Assembly (NCBI GenBank): GCA_937871985.1
Contig: CALMPB010000012.1
Location: 1 to 64,000 of the forward strand
DNA length: 64,000 bases
Reading direction: 5' to 3'
Source: an uncultured Burkholderiaceae bacterium
GTDB lineage: Bacteria > Pseudomonadota > Gammaproteobacteria > Burkholderiales > Burkholderiaceae
Numbering within the stretch: the first letter of the stretch is position 1; each line of letters begins with the position of its first letter. The notes below the pieces were generated by a model. It searched no databases and had not been told where the DNA came from. It saw only the letters and a list, made by a program, of their open reading frames with translations. Of the stretch, positions 1 to 9,448 are shown piece after piece. The position numbers and the translations under genes were made by a program.

Positions 1-1259
<1,259 letters not shown>

Positions 1260-1657
1260 GAATAACTCCAGCGACAGCCTATCGCTCGAGTCGAGAGACA
1301 CCAATCTAGGCGGACGAAGTAAAAGTAAGGAATTCGTGCATTTTTGCGCACAAGGCGTACAGCACATTCACACGTATCATGCGCTGATTGGCTCGGCGCA
1401 TAACTTGCCATTGTAACGCAGTTGCGGGTTTTTTCGCATATTTATATGCGCCGGCCAATCCATGGCGCCCCAGGCGCGGATTTGCGCTGAAGTTCTTGGC
1501 AAGCCGGGCTTTACCTGTTGTAATTTGCCTGTCGTTCGCGCTTGCGGCGCAGCCCGCCCGGCGAGGGCGGCTTCGCTGTTGCCGCGGGCGGTCGCCGGCC
1601 CTGTTTTGCCGGGCGGCGTCGATTCTTGCCAACCTTGTTCCGGAAATGACCGCAACC
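1260..1657. other. Divergent intergenic region between rhlE and lemA
   Basis: About 400 bases without a convincing gene. The part next to rhlE (about 1300-1450) is AT-richer than its surroundings and probably carries the rhlE promoter and leader. It contains a perfect 16-base inverted repeat, CGCATAT-TT-ATATGCG, at 1435-1450. The part next to lemA is GC-rich. Open frames here lack ribosome-binding sites and recognisable protein features. Long leaders are common before cold-shock-linked helicase genes, but I cannot show one from sequence alone. Confidence 0.5.
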
Positions 1658-2269
1658 ATGAAACGTCTGCTGATTCTGTTGTTGATTCCCATTGTCTGCC
1701 TGCTGTCGGGTTGCGGCTATAACGAAATCCAGCGCCAGGACGAGCAAGTCAAGGCCGCCTGGTCGCAAACCCTCAATCAGTACGAACGGCGGGCCGAACT
1801 CGTGCCCAAGCTGGTCAATTCGGTCAATGCCTACATGGTGAACGAGCGCACCGTGCTCACTCAGGTCACCGAGGCGCGCTCCAAGGTCGGCAGCATCCAG
1901 ATCAAGGCCAGCGACCTGGACAACCCCCAGCTCATGGCCAAGTTCGAGCAGGCCCAGGCGCAATTGTCGTCCGCGCTGTCGCGCCTTATTGCCGTATCGG
2001 AAAACTACCCCCAGCTCAAAAGCGACGGGCTGTTCCGCGACTTGATGACGCAACTGGAAGGCACGGAAAACCGCATCGCGACCGAGCGCGGCCGCTATGT
2101 GCAGGCGGTGCAGGCCTATAACCTCACCATCCGCCAGTTCCCCACCCTCATCACCGCCAAGGTTTTCGGCTATCACGTCAAAGAGAACTACGGCATGGAC
2201 AAGCAGGACCAGATCATGCGCGACCCCGAGGTCAAGTTCGACGTGCCGACCCCCGCGGCGGCGAAGTAG
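1658..2269 (+). CDS. lemA: LemA family lipoprotein
   Basis: A 203-residue LemA protein. It opens with a lipoprotein signal (MKRLLILLLIPIVCLLSGC, lipobox Leu-Ser-Gly-Cys with Cys19) followed by the LemA helical domain, seen in QVKAAWSQTLNQYERR, LVPKLVNSV and the conserved YNLTIRQFP near the C-terminus. It is therefore expected to be anchored in a membrane facing the periplasm. The function of the family is not settled. An ATG four codons upstream (1646) is possible; 1658 is preferred because it gives a compact n-region. It is followed within 100 bases by a TPM-domain gene, and LemA and TPM proteins are repeatedly neighbours in proteobacteria, suggesting an envelope complex or shared role. Confidence 0.9.
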   Translation: MKRLLILLLIPIVCLLSGCGYNEIQRQDEQVKAAWSQTLNQYERRAELVPKLVNSVNAYMVNERTVLTQVTEARSKVGSIQIKASDLDNPQLMAKFEQAQAQLSSALSRLIAVSENYPQLKSDGLFRDLMTQLEGTENRIATERGRYVQAVQAYNLTIRQFPTLITAKVFGYHVKENYGMDKQDQIMRDPEVKFDVPTPAAAK

Positions 2270-2349
2270 AGGCGGTGCAGCGGCGGCATTCGGCAGTATC
2301 AATGGGTGTGTAGATCATGGCAAACAGTGTTCAGGAAAGGAAGGGCCGG

Positions 2350-3282
2350 ATGGCTGTGGCGATAGTCCGTCCAGCGGCGTTGTCGCGGGCCGCCGCGTGG
2401 CCTGGCTCGATGTGGCTTGCGATGGCGGCCGCCATATTCATGATGTGCCTGCAAGCCCTGCCGGCGCGGGCCGCCGAAGTCGCCATTCCGGCGCTTACCG
2501 CCCGCGTCACCGACACCACGCATACGCTCAGCCAGGCCGCGCAGGACGAGCTCACCAAGACCCTTGTCGCGCTCGAGCAGCGCAAGGGGGCGCAGATTGC
2601 CGTCCTGATGATCCCCACGACGGGCGACGAAAGCATCGAGCAATACGCCGTCCGCGCGTTCGAGAAGTGGAAGCTGGGACGCAAGAACGTCGACGACGGC
2701 ATTCTTTTCCTGGTGGCCAAGGACGACCGCAAGCTGCGCATCGAAGTGGGCTACGGGCTGGAGGGTGCGGTGCCCGACCTGCTGGCTGGCCGCATCATCC
2801 GCGAACAGGTTGCGCCCCGGTTCAAGCAGGGCGATTTTGCCGGGGGCGTCACCGCCGGCGTGAACAGCCTGGTCAAGCTGGTGGACGGCGAAGACCTGCC
2901 TCCGCCGCCGAAAGCGGCGGCGCACTCGTCCGACGGAGGCCCCGGCTTCATGCTGTTGCCGCTGGCGTTCTTTTCCCTGGTCATGCCGCCGCTGCTGGCC
3001 CTGGTGGTCATCGGCGTTTTCGCCGGACTGATGTTCGGCAGCCTGGGCGCGGCCGTGCTGGCGGGGGTGGTGGCAATGCTCATCAGCCTCGTTGGGCGGG
3101 CGCTGGGCGCGGGCCGGGGCGGAGCCCGCGCGTCGCGCCGCGGCGGAGTCATCGGAGGCCTCGGAGGGCTGGGCGGCTTCGGTGGCGGCGGTGGCTTTGG
3201 GGGCGGAGGATTCGGCGGCGGCGGTGGTTTCGGAGGCGGTGGCGGCGGCAGCGGAGGCGGTGGCGCCTCGGGCGGCTGGTAG
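2350..3282 (+). CDS. TPM-domain (YgcG-like) membrane protein with glycine-rich tail
   Basis: A 310-residue protein with a hydrophobic N-terminal signal ending near ALPARAAE, a TPM domain (about residues 45-170: VTDTTHTLSQ, ALEQRKGAQIAVLMI, DDGILFLVAKDDRKLRIEVGYG cut here for length), one or two membrane segments around LLPLAFFSLVMPPLLALVV, a basic linker and a tail almost wholly of Gly, Phe and Gly-Gly-Gly runs. TPM domains have been described as phosphatases or as photosystem-repair factors, but bacterial YgcG-type proteins have no agreed role. ATG 2350 is chosen over ATG 2317 because AGGAAGGG precedes it closely, whereas 2317 has no ribosome-binding site. The glycine tail codons account for the repetitive DNA at about 3170-3280. 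Confidence 0.87.
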   Translation: MAVAIVRPAALSRAAAWPGSMWLAMAAAIFMMCLQALPARAAEVAIPALTARVTDTTHTLSQAAQDELTKTLVALEQRKGAQIAVLMIPTTGDESIEQYAVRAFEKWKLGRKNVDDGILFLVAKDDRKLRIEVGYGLEGAVPDLLAGRIIREQVAPRFKQGDFAGGVTAGVNSLVKLVDGEDLPPPPKAAAHSSDGGPGFMLLPLAFFSLVMPPLLALVVIGVFAGLMFGSLGAAVLAGVVAMLISLVGRALGAGRGGARASRRGGVIGGLGGLGGFGGGGGFGGGGFGGGGGFGGGGGGSGGGGASGGW

Positions 3283-3361
3283 ATGCCGCCAGGCGAGGAC
3301 ATGGCGAGCCGGGTTGCGCTGTGCGCCCGGCCCGCAAGCAGAACATAACCAGGAGGTCGAT

Positions 3362-3868
3362 GTGCGTCAGGACGGCGGCAAATGGAAGGAGCTTACCGGG
3401 TGGGCGTTTGCCGAAGGGCATTGGCTGCGCCGCAAGCACTTCACCCCCGAGGTATTGTCGGACATCGCGCAGCGCATCCGCCAAAGCGAACAAAGCCATA
3501 TCGGCGAACTCATGGTGGCGGTCGAAGCCGTCGCGCCGGCGCACGAGCGCGACACGCATTTGCGCGCCCTGGAGGTATTCGGGCGCCTGCGGGTCTGGGA
3601 CACCCCGTTCAACACCGGTGTCTTGCTGTACCTGGCGCTGGACAGGCACAGCATCGAAATCGTGGCCGACCGGGGCGTTGCGGCGCCGGCGCAGGCTTGG
3701 GAAGGCATTTGCGCCAAGCTGCAGAACCGGCTGCAGCATGGCGACTACGCGGCGGGGGTGCTGGACGCCGTGGCCGCCATCGAACAGGCCCTGGCCCTGT
3801 ACTGCCCGCCATTGCCCGAAGGGCAGGAAAACCGCAACGACCTGCCCGACGAACCCGTCCTGCTGTAG
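3362..3868 (+). CDS. TPM-domain protein, short
   Basis: A 168-residue protein beginning MRQDGGKWKELTGWAFAEG. It holds a second, divergent TPM domain (HIGELMVAVEAV, LRVWDTPFNTGVLLYLAL, IEIVADRGV) with no signal peptide and a C-terminal DEPVLL-type end. The start is a GTG at 3362 with a near-perfect AGGAGG five bases upstream, which settles the frame and the start. It completes a lemA-TPM-TPM set on one strand with gaps of 80-90 bases, so co-transcription is likely. The long glycine-rich tail of its neighbour is absent. It probably works with its neighbour at the inner membrane; the function is unknown. Confidence 0.87.
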   Translation: MRQDGGKWKELTGWAFAEGHWLRRKHFTPEVLSDIAQRIRQSEQSHIGELMVAVEAVAPAHERDTHLRALEVFGRLRVWDTPFNTGVLLYLALDRHSIEIVADRGVAAPAQAWEGICAKLQNRLQHGDYAAGVLDAVAAIEQALALYCPPLPEGQENRNDLPDEPVLL

Positions 3869-3901
3869 GAAGCGGCCTTGGGGTGTGGCCCGCCGACGGA
3901 A

Positions 3902-5332
3902 TCAGGCCAGCGTGTAGGCGGTTTTCACGACCGTGAAGAACTCCTGCGCATAGCGCCCTTGTTCGCGCGGGCCGTGGCTGGAGCCTTTGCGTCCCCCGAA
4001 GGGCACATGGTAGTCCACGCCCGCCGTGGCGACATTGACCATGACCATGCCGGCCTGGCTGGCGCGCTTGAAGTGGGTGGCGTGCTTCAGCGACTGCGTG
4101 CAGATGCCGGAACTCAGGCCGAATTCGGTATCGTTGGCGAGCGCTACGGCATGCTCGTAGTCGTCGGCGGGAATGACGCTGGCGACGGGGCCGAAGATTT
4201 CTTCGCGGGATATCCGCATGTCGTTGGTGGCGTCGGCCAGGACGGCGGGGCTGAAGTAGTAGCCGTTGGCCGCCTGTTGCAGGCGTTCGCCGCCGCATAG
4301 CAGGCGCGCGCCCTCGGCCTTGCCGATCGCCACGTATTCCAGGTTTTGCCGCAGCTGGGATTCATCGGAAACCGGCCCGATCTGGGTTTCGGGCGCAAGC
4401 GCGTGGCCCACGCGCAGGGCGCGCGTGCGTTCGGCCAGCGTCTGGGTGAACTGATCGTAGATGCCGCGCTCGACGATGATGCGGCTGCTGGCCGTGCAGC
4501 GCTGCCCTGTCGAGTAGAACGCGCCTTGAATCGCGCAGTTGAGCGCGGTTTCGAGGTCGGCGTCGTTCAGGACGATGAGCGGATTCTTGCCGCCCAGTTC
4601 CAGTTGCGCCTTCTTTTGCAGGGCGGCGGTTTGCTGCAGGATCTGCCTGCCCGTTTCCACCGAGCCGGTGAAGGTGATGGCGTTGACGCGCGGGTCGGCG
4701 ATGAGCGCCGCGCCCACGACGGAGCCGCGGCCCATGGCCAGGTTGAATACGCCGGCGGGCAGGCCGCTGCGGCTGATGATTTCGGCCAGCGCCCAGGCCG
4801 AGCCCGGGACGAGGTCGGCCGGCTTGAATACGACGCAGTTGCCGTAGGCCAGCGCAGGCGCGATTTTCCAGGCCGGAATGGCAATGGGGAAGTTCCAGGG
4901 CGTGATGATGCCCACCACGCCTATGGGTTCGCGCGTGACCTCGACCTGGATGCCGGGGCGCACCGACGCCTGGATGTCGCCGACGATGCGCAGCGCTTCG
5001 CCGGCGAAGAACTTGAAGATCTGCCCGGCGCGGGCCACTTCGCCGATGGCTTCGGGCAAGGTCTTGCCTTCTTCGCGGGCCAGCAGTTCGCCCAGCTCGT
5101 TCTTGCGCGCGAGAATCTCGGATCCGATCTGATCCAGGGCGTCGAAGCGCTGCTGCGGCGTGCTGAGCGACCAGGACGGCCAGGCGGCATGCGCGGCGGC
5201 GATGGCGTCCTGGACGTCGGCTTCGGAGGCGCGGACGTATTCGCCGACGACGTCATCCAGGTCGGAGGGGTTGAGATTGTTCTGGCTATTCGAAGAGCCG
5301 ATCCATTCGCCGGCAATCCAGTTGTTGTGCAT
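3902..5332 (-). CDS. NAD(P)-dependent aldehyde dehydrogenase, semialdehyde type
   Basis: A 476-residue aldehyde dehydrogenase superfamily enzyme that oxidises an aldehyde or semialdehyde to the acid. Visible motifs are the cofactor-binding GIITPWNFPIAIPAWK, FTGSVETGRQI, the catalytic Glu in LELGGKNPLIV, the catalytic Cys in FYSTGQRCTASSR, and the late EEIFGPVASV. It most resembles 2,5-dioxovalerate/succinate-semialdehyde dehydrogenases. It lies about 100 bases downstream of the ferredoxin gene on the same strand, so both are probably driven by the promoter with the tandem operator at 5844-5878. That links it to the ring-reduction operon. An attractive but unproved role is oxidation of the formylglutarate or glutarate semialdehyde expected after enamidase cleavage. 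AAGGA lies eight bases before the ATG. Confidence 0.9.
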   Translation of the reverse strand: MHNNWIAGEWIGSSNSQNNLNPSDLDDVVGEYVRASEADVQDAIAAAHAAWPSWSLSTPQQRFDALDQIGSEILARKNELGELLAREEGKTLPEAIGEVARAGQIFKFFAGEALRIVGDIQASVRPGIQVEVTREPIGVVGIITPWNFPIAIPAWKIAPALAYGNCVVFKPADLVPGSAWALAEIISRSGLPAGVFNLAMGRGSVVGAALIADPRVNAITFTGSVETGRQILQQTAALQKKAQLELGGKNPLIVLNDADLETALNCAIQGAFYSTGQRCTASSRIIVERGIYDQFTQTLAERTRALRVGHALAPETQIGPVSDESQLRQNLEYVAIGKAEGARLLCGGERLQQAANGYYFSPAVLADATNDMRISREEIFGPVASVIPADDYEHAVALANDTEFGLSSGICTQSLKHATHFKRASQAGMVMVNVATAGVDYHVPFGGRKGSSHGPREQGRYAQEFFTVVKTAYTLA

Positions 5333-5433
5333 GGAGGGTGTCCTTGATGACCATGGGTGTGCGTTGCGGGTGCGAACGCGTTCGGCGGCCGCCGCCGGCT
5401 GCCGGTTCGGGGCAGCGCAACCTGCGTGGCGAG

Positions 5434-5757
5434 TCAGCGTTCCAGGAATTCGAGTTTATCGCTTTTGTCTTTCCAGTCGTCCGCGTCGGGCAGCGGGTCT
5501 TCGCTGTCGGAGATGACCTCCCATTGCTGGGACAACTGGGCATTGAGCTCGATGAAGACTTCCTGGCCCGCCGGCAGGTCTTCCTCGGCGTAAATGGCAT
5601 TGGCCGGGCATTCGGCCACGCACACGGCGCAGTCGATGCACTCTTCCGGATCGATCACCAGGAAATTGGGGCCGGCATGAAAGCAGTCGACGGGACAGAC
5701 GCTGACGCAGTCGGTGTAGCGGCATTTGATACAGGCTTCGGTTACTACATGAGTCAT
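5434..5757 (-). CDS. fdxA: 7Fe ferredoxin FdxA, probable electron donor to the ring reductase
   Basis: A 107-residue ferredoxin of the Azotobacter FdI type. Cysteines fall at residues 9, 12, 17, 21 and 25, then 40, 43, 46 and 50. By comparison with FdI, Cys9, Cys17 and Cys50 would hold a [3Fe-4S] cluster and Cys21, Cys40, Cys43 and Cys46 a [4Fe-4S] cluster, with Cys12 and Cys25 spare. The acidic C-terminal extension is typical. AAGGAG lies six bases before the ATG. Its promoter region carries the same tandem operator as the 6-hydroxynicotinate-reductase-like operon, so it is probably the dedicated low-potential donor for that enzyme; the Eubacterium barkeri enzyme is known to use reduced ferredoxin. 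The aldehyde dehydrogenase gene follows. Confidence 0.93.
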   Translation of the reverse strand: MTHVVTEACIKCRYTDCVSVCPVDCFHAGPNFLVIDPEECIDCAVCVAECPANAIYAEEDLPAGQEVFIELNAQLSQQWEVISDSEDPLPDADDWKDKSDKLEFLER

Positions 5758-5843
5758 TTCGGCTCCTTGCTGATAGTTGTTCTTCGCGCGCGGCGCGTGT
5801 GCCGGCCGACGACGGATTCACGCATGGTAGACCATAAAATTAA

Positions 5844-5878
5844 TGTAGTAAATACCAAATTGTTTAGTATTGACTACA
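5844..5878. promoter_or_regulatory. Tandem TetR-type operator A between fdxA and tetR
   Basis: Two 16-base palindrome-like elements start 19 bases apart: TGTAGT-AAAT-ACCAAA at 5844 and TTTAGT-ATTG-ACTACA at 5863. The outer halves also pair with each other. The same layout and the same 19-base phasing recur at 6777-6811, and one copy stands at 14078-14093. It lies between the ferredoxin gene (left) and a TetR gene (right), where it could control both. Confidence 0.7.
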
Positions 5879-5914
5879 TTTTTTTTTGATGCAAGAATCG
5901 GGGCATTCATCTTA

Positions 5915-6685
5915 ATGGCCGGCCTCATGGTTACAGGTATAAAAAAAGTCAGAACAGCGTTTGCCGACGAAGACGGGGCCGCGGCCAAAAGCGCGCCGGC
6001 CAGGAAGCCGGCGGCGCGTTCCGCGCGCAAGACGCCGGCGCAACTGGCGACGCGGGGCGCCCAGGAACGCGCGCATAAGACCCGGGACGCCATTCTGCGC
6101 GCCGCCACCCGGGTGTTCGCCCGCAATGGTTTCACCGAAGGCAAAATCGAAAGCATTTCCAAGCTGTCGCGCACGCACGACCGCATGATCTATTACTACT
6201 TCGGCAGCAAGGCCCAGCTTTTCGTCGAGGTGCTGGAGGCCACATACCAGAAGATGAACGAGGCCGAGGCGAATATCCACATCGACCTCCAGGATCCGGT
6301 TGCCGCGTTGAAGACGGTGGTGAATTTCGTGTGGCAGTATTACCTGGATCACCCCGATTTCATTACCCTGCTCAACAGCGAGAACCTGCTCAAGGGCAAG
6401 CACATAAAAAAATCCGCCCGCGCCAGCGAGCTGTCGTCGCCGGCGGTGGGGGTGCTCGACCAGGTGCTGCGTTCGGGGGTGGAACAAGGCCTTTTCCGCG
6501 GCGACATCAGCGCCCGCGACCTGTATATCGAAATCGCGGCGCTGGGCTATTTTTATTTATCCAATCATTACACCCTCAGCGTTTTCCTCAATTCCAATTT
6601 GCGGGGCCTGGGCGAACTGGAGCATTGGCGAACCTTCATCACCGACATCGCCCTGCGCTCGGTCGTGCGCCTGCCCGGCGATTGA
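5915..6685 (+). CDS. TetR family transcriptional regulator (first paralogue)
   Basis: A 256-residue repressor. After a basic, Ala-rich N-terminal extension (KSAPARKPAARSARKTP) comes the TetR helix-turn-helix: TRDAILRAATRVFARNGF, IESISKLSR and MIYYYFGSKAQLFVEVLEA. The ligand domain follows and ends LNSNLRGLGELEHW. It is clearly paralogous to the TetR encoded at 13223-13918 (shared IYYYFGSK, LFVEVLEA, KGKHI, LGYFY, YT-S-FLN). The start is uncertain: ATG 5915 or ATG 5927, neither with a strong ribosome-binding site; a TTG further up would begin inside the operator. Flanked by operators A and B, it is the likely local regulator of fdxA, itself and the ring-reduction operon. Confidence 0.88.
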   Translation: MAGLMVTGIKKVRTAFADEDGAAAKSAPARKPAARSARKTPAQLATRGAQERAHKTRDAILRAATRVFARNGFTEGKIESISKLSRTHDRMIYYYFGSKAQLFVEVLEATYQKMNEAEANIHIDLQDPVAALKTVVNFVWQYYLDHPDFITLLNSENLLKGKHIKKSARASELSSPAVGVLDQVLRSGVEQGLFRGDISARDLYIEIAALGYFYLSNHYTLSVFLNSNLRGLGELEHWRTFITDIALRSVVRLPGD

Positions 6686-6776
6686 GCCGCGGCCGGCCGG
6701 GCGCGTGGGCGGAGCCCCGCCTTCCCGCTGAAAATTCTTGCCGCCCATGCGCTTTTAGGCTATGATCGGCAATAAA

Positions 6777-6811
6777 TGTAGTAACCGCTACAATTTTTAG
6801 TAAACGCTACA
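6777..6811. promoter_or_regulatory. Tandem TetR-type operator B before the ring-reduction operon
   Basis: Two elements 19 bases apart, TGTAGT-AACC-GCTACA at 6777 and TTTAGT-AAAC-GCTACA at 6796, match the arrangement of operator A. A TACAAT hexamer inside (6789-6794) could be a -10 element, which would fit repression. The site lies 87 bases upstream of the first gene of the operon. Confidence 0.72.
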
Positions 6812-6897
6812 TTAAATACACAATGATGCCAGGCTCTCGAGCGGTCGGAATCGACCCGGGCGCCATGGGCAAGACGATACGCAAGGAGCGGACGGCA

Positions 6898-8475
6898 ATG
6901 ATGACTGAGCATACGAAAGTGGATCACAGCATGGAAAACATCGATTCGCTGGAACCGACTTCGGCCGGGCCCACCGTACTCGAAAAATCCAAGCCGCGTA
7001 GCGCCAACATGGCGGGCAACAAGGTCGAATGCAATGCCTGTCCGGTGTTGTGCCAGATTACCGAAGGCCGCACGGGCGCCTGCGACCGCTGGGGCAATGT
7101 CGACGGCGTGCTTACCCGTGTCGACCCCGTGGTCGTCATGCGCCGGCTGTCCGGCAAAGAAGCTTCCGGCCAACCGGCCATCGCCGATCAGGCGGCGCCA
7201 GCCGCCGAAGCGGGCGACTCCGATACCGATCTGTTCGTCAGCGGCGTGGCGTCGGGCACCACCTACCCCGACTACAAGCCGGCGCCTTTCATCGTGGCTT
7301 CCAAGGCGCGCGGCGTCGATATGGTGACGGTAGTCACCGAAGGCATATTCAGCTATTGCAGCTTCAAGGTAAAGATCGACACCGACCGCTACCTGGGGCC
7401 GGAGCAGTCCAACATCCGCCACAAGGGCGAGATCGTCGGCCACGTCACCACGGCGGAATACGGTTCGCAAATGCTGTCGCTGGGCGGGGTGCACCATCTT
7501 ACGGGCGGCAGCAAGAAAGAAGGCCGCATCACCTGCGACGTCATGATGGCCCTGGGCAACAAGCAGGCCGTTGAACTCACCATCGACGGCGGCGCGCAGC
7601 TCGTGGTGCAGGCGGGCAAGGCCCCCATTGTGGACGGCAAGGAAGAGCAGCGCATGCGCGTCGGCTGCGGCTCGGCCACCATAGGCATCTTCGCCAAGCA
7701 GTGGTTCGGCCACGTCGACGAGGTCATCGTGGTGGACGACCACATCACCGGCGTGCTTACCGAGCATCAGGCCGGCCGCTGTCTGGATACCGTGCCGTCG
7801 GGCATCAAGATGAAGGGTCGCCGTTCCACGCCGGGCCGCTATTTCCAGGTGGCCAATCCGGGCAATGGCTGGGGCGGCACCGATATTTCAGACCCGCTTT
7901 CCATCATCGAGGGCTTCGATCCCAAGGTGGCGCATCCCGGGCTGCGTCTGCTCATAACCTCGACCACCGGCGAGCACGCCGAGTATTTCGAGCTGGACGA
8001 AGCGCTTCAGCCGCAGCCCAAGCCCATGCCCGCCCCATTGCAGAAGGTGGTGGATCGCATCGGCGAGAATTGCGAACCCTCGCTTTGCAGCGTCATGTTC
8101 CTGGGCGGGGCGGGCGGCTCGCTGCGGGCCGGCGTTACCGAGAACCCCATCTGGCTGACCAACTCCATCAAGCAGTCGCTGACCAACGTGACGTGCGGCG
8201 GGGCGCCGGCCTATGTATGGGCCGGCGGCGGCATCACGGTCATGGTCGACGTCATGCGCATGCCCGACAATTCCTTCGGCTATGTGCCGACTCCGGCCAT
8301 CGTGGCGCCCATCGAGTTCACCATGGCGCTGGCCGACTACGAGCGGCTGGGCGGGCATATGGGCAATGTGCGCACGATCGACGAAATCATGAAGACCGAT
8401 CATCACCATCGCATCGTCGACTGGCACGACCCGGCCAGTCCATGGCCCCTGGGCAACAAGCCTATGTTGGCCTGA
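6898..8475 (+). CDS. 6-hydroxynicotinate reductase-like iron-sulfur flavoprotein
   Basis: A 525-residue protein like Hnr of Eubacterium barkeri, which reduces the ring of 6-hydroxynicotinate to 1,4,5,6-tetrahydro-6-oxonicotinate with ferredoxin electrons. Near the N-terminus is a cysteine cluster, Cys45-x2-Cys48-Pro-x2-Cys52-x9-Cys62, suited to an iron-sulfur cluster. Gly-rich segments (VASGTTYPDYKP, VMFLGGAGGSLRAG, TCGGAPAYVWAGGG) follow. ATG 6898 is chosen because AAGGAG sits nine bases upstream; the upstream ATG at 6823 is too close to the operator. It leads an operon with a UPF0280 protein, two DUF1185 proteins, an enamidase-like hydrolase and a CoA transferase. No nicotinate dehydrogenase is encoded in the window, so the true substrate may be a different hydroxylated pyridine or related lactam ring. 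The name rests on recalled similarity. Confidence 0.8.
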   Translation: MMTEHTKVDHSMENIDSLEPTSAGPTVLEKSKPRSANMAGNKVECNACPVLCQITEGRTGACDRWGNVDGVLTRVDPVVVMRRLSGKEASGQPAIADQAAPAAEAGDSDTDLFVSGVASGTTYPDYKPAPFIVASKARGVDMVTVVTEGIFSYCSFKVKIDTDRYLGPEQSNIRHKGEIVGHVTTAEYGSQMLSLGGVHHLTGGSKKEGRITCDVMMALGNKQAVELTIDGGAQLVVQAGKAPIVDGKEEQRMRVGCGSATIGIFAKQWFGHVDEVIVVDDHITGVLTEHQAGRCLDTVPSGIKMKGRRSTPGRYFQVANPGNGWGGTDISDPLSIIEGFDPKVAHPGLRLLITSTTGEHAEYFELDEALQPQPKPMPAPLQKVVDRIGENCEPSLCSVMFLGGAGGSLRAGVTENPIWLTNSIKQSLTNVTCGGAPAYVWAGGGITVMVDVMRMPDNSFGYVPTPAIVAPIEFTMALADYERLGGHMGNVRTIDEIMKTDHHHRIVDWHDPASPWPLGNKPMLA

Positions 8476-8481
8476 GCAGCC

Positions 8482-9423
8482 ATGGCTGAGGCGGCCGTGG
8501 CGACCATGCAGGAGCCTGTCGTCGCGCCTTCGGGCGCGATGCGGCTTGCGCTGGACGACGGCCGCTGGCATTTCCAGCATGGCCCCATCGATCTGATCAT
8601 CCAGGCCGGCGGCAACGCCGACGCCGTGCGTCGCGCCACTGAAAACGCCTGGTTGCGCTTTGGCGCCGTCCTGCCCGAACTGGTGTCCGAGCTGGCGCAA
8701 TTGCGCCAGCCGGTGCGCGGCGCAAATACCTCGCAAGGGCCGATGGCGCGCCGCATGCACGAAGCCTGCGGGCCGTACAGCGCCCAATTCATCACTCCGA
8801 TGGCGGCGGTGGCCGGCGCGGTGGCCGACGAGATCATCGCGTTCTTTCGCAACGAGGCCGGCGTCGAGCGCGCCTACGTCAATAATGGCGGAGACATCGC
8901 CCTGCATCTTTCGGCCGGCCAGAGCTACAAGGTTGGCCTGTTCACGGATCTTTCCCGTTTCGATGGCTCCGACGAGCTTCAGCTCGACGGCGGTTTCGTC
9001 ATCGATGCGGCGCTGCCGGTGCGCGGCATTGCCACCAGCGGCTGGCGCGGCCGCAGTTTCAGCCTGGGCATCGCCGACAGCGTCACGGTGCTTGCCGCGA
9101 ACGCGGCGGCGGCCGACGCGGCCGCCACCATCGTCGCCAATGCTGTTTACAGCGACCATCCCGCCGTGCGGCGGGCGCCGGCCTCCAGTCTTAAGGACGA
9201 CACCGACCTGGGCGATTTGCCCGTGACCGTCGAGGTGGGCGATCTGCCGCGCAACGAGGTGCAGGCCGCGCTGGAAAAAGGCGCGGCGAAGGCCGGCGCC
9301 CTGCTGCGCCTGGGGGTGATACACGGCGCCGTGCTGGCTCTGCGCGGGCAAATGAGCGTCGTTGGATTGGATGAATTGAACCGCAAGTTCCTGTCCGGTG
9401 GACGGGGCGCGGCAAATGATTGA
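8482..9423 (+). CDS. UPF0280 family protein, ApbE-like fold
   Basis: A 313-residue member of UPF0280, a family placed with the ApbE (FAD:protein FMN transferase) fold. Recognisable parts are GPIDLIIQAGG, the conserved PVRGANTSQGPMARRMHEAC and YVNNGGDIALHL, and the IATSGWRGRSFSLGIADSVTVLA block that corresponds to the ApbE Thr-Ser-Gly region. It begins seven bases after the reductase gene and is surely co-transcribed. In this setting a role in attaching or inserting flavin into the ring reductase is an attractive inference; direct participation in catalysis is also possible. No signal peptide is present, so it acts in the cytoplasm, unlike most ApbE proteins, which are periplasmic. Confidence 0.85.
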   Translation: MAEAAVATMQEPVVAPSGAMRLALDDGRWHFQHGPIDLIIQAGGNADAVRRATENAWLRFGAVLPELVSELAQLRQPVRGANTSQGPMARRMHEACGPYSAQFITPMAAVAGAVADEIIAFFRNEAGVERAYVNNGGDIALHLSAGQSYKVGLFTDLSRFDGSDELQLDGGFVIDAALPVRGIATSGWRGRSFSLGIADSVTVLAANAAAADAAATIVANAVYSDHPAVRRAPASSLKDDTDLGDLPVTVEVGDLPRNEVQAALEKGAAKAGALLRLGVIHGAVLALRGQMSVVGLDELNRKFLSGGRGAAND

Positions 9424-9448
9424 ACATCACGAGTACAAGAGGAAGCGT

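Noticed and set aside
3170..3282. Short tandem DNA repeats
   Set aside because: They are GGC/GGA codons of the glycine-rich tail of the TPM-domain protein and not an independent repeat element.
5870..5914. TTG start for the TetR protein inside the operator
   Set aside because: It has no ribosome-binding site and would add residues encoded by the operator; ATG 5915 or 5927 is more reasonable.
6823..6897. Longer N-terminus of the ring reductase from ATG 6823
   Set aside because: It begins only 12 bases after the operator and has no ribosome-binding site, while ATG 6898 has AAGGAG at good spacing.
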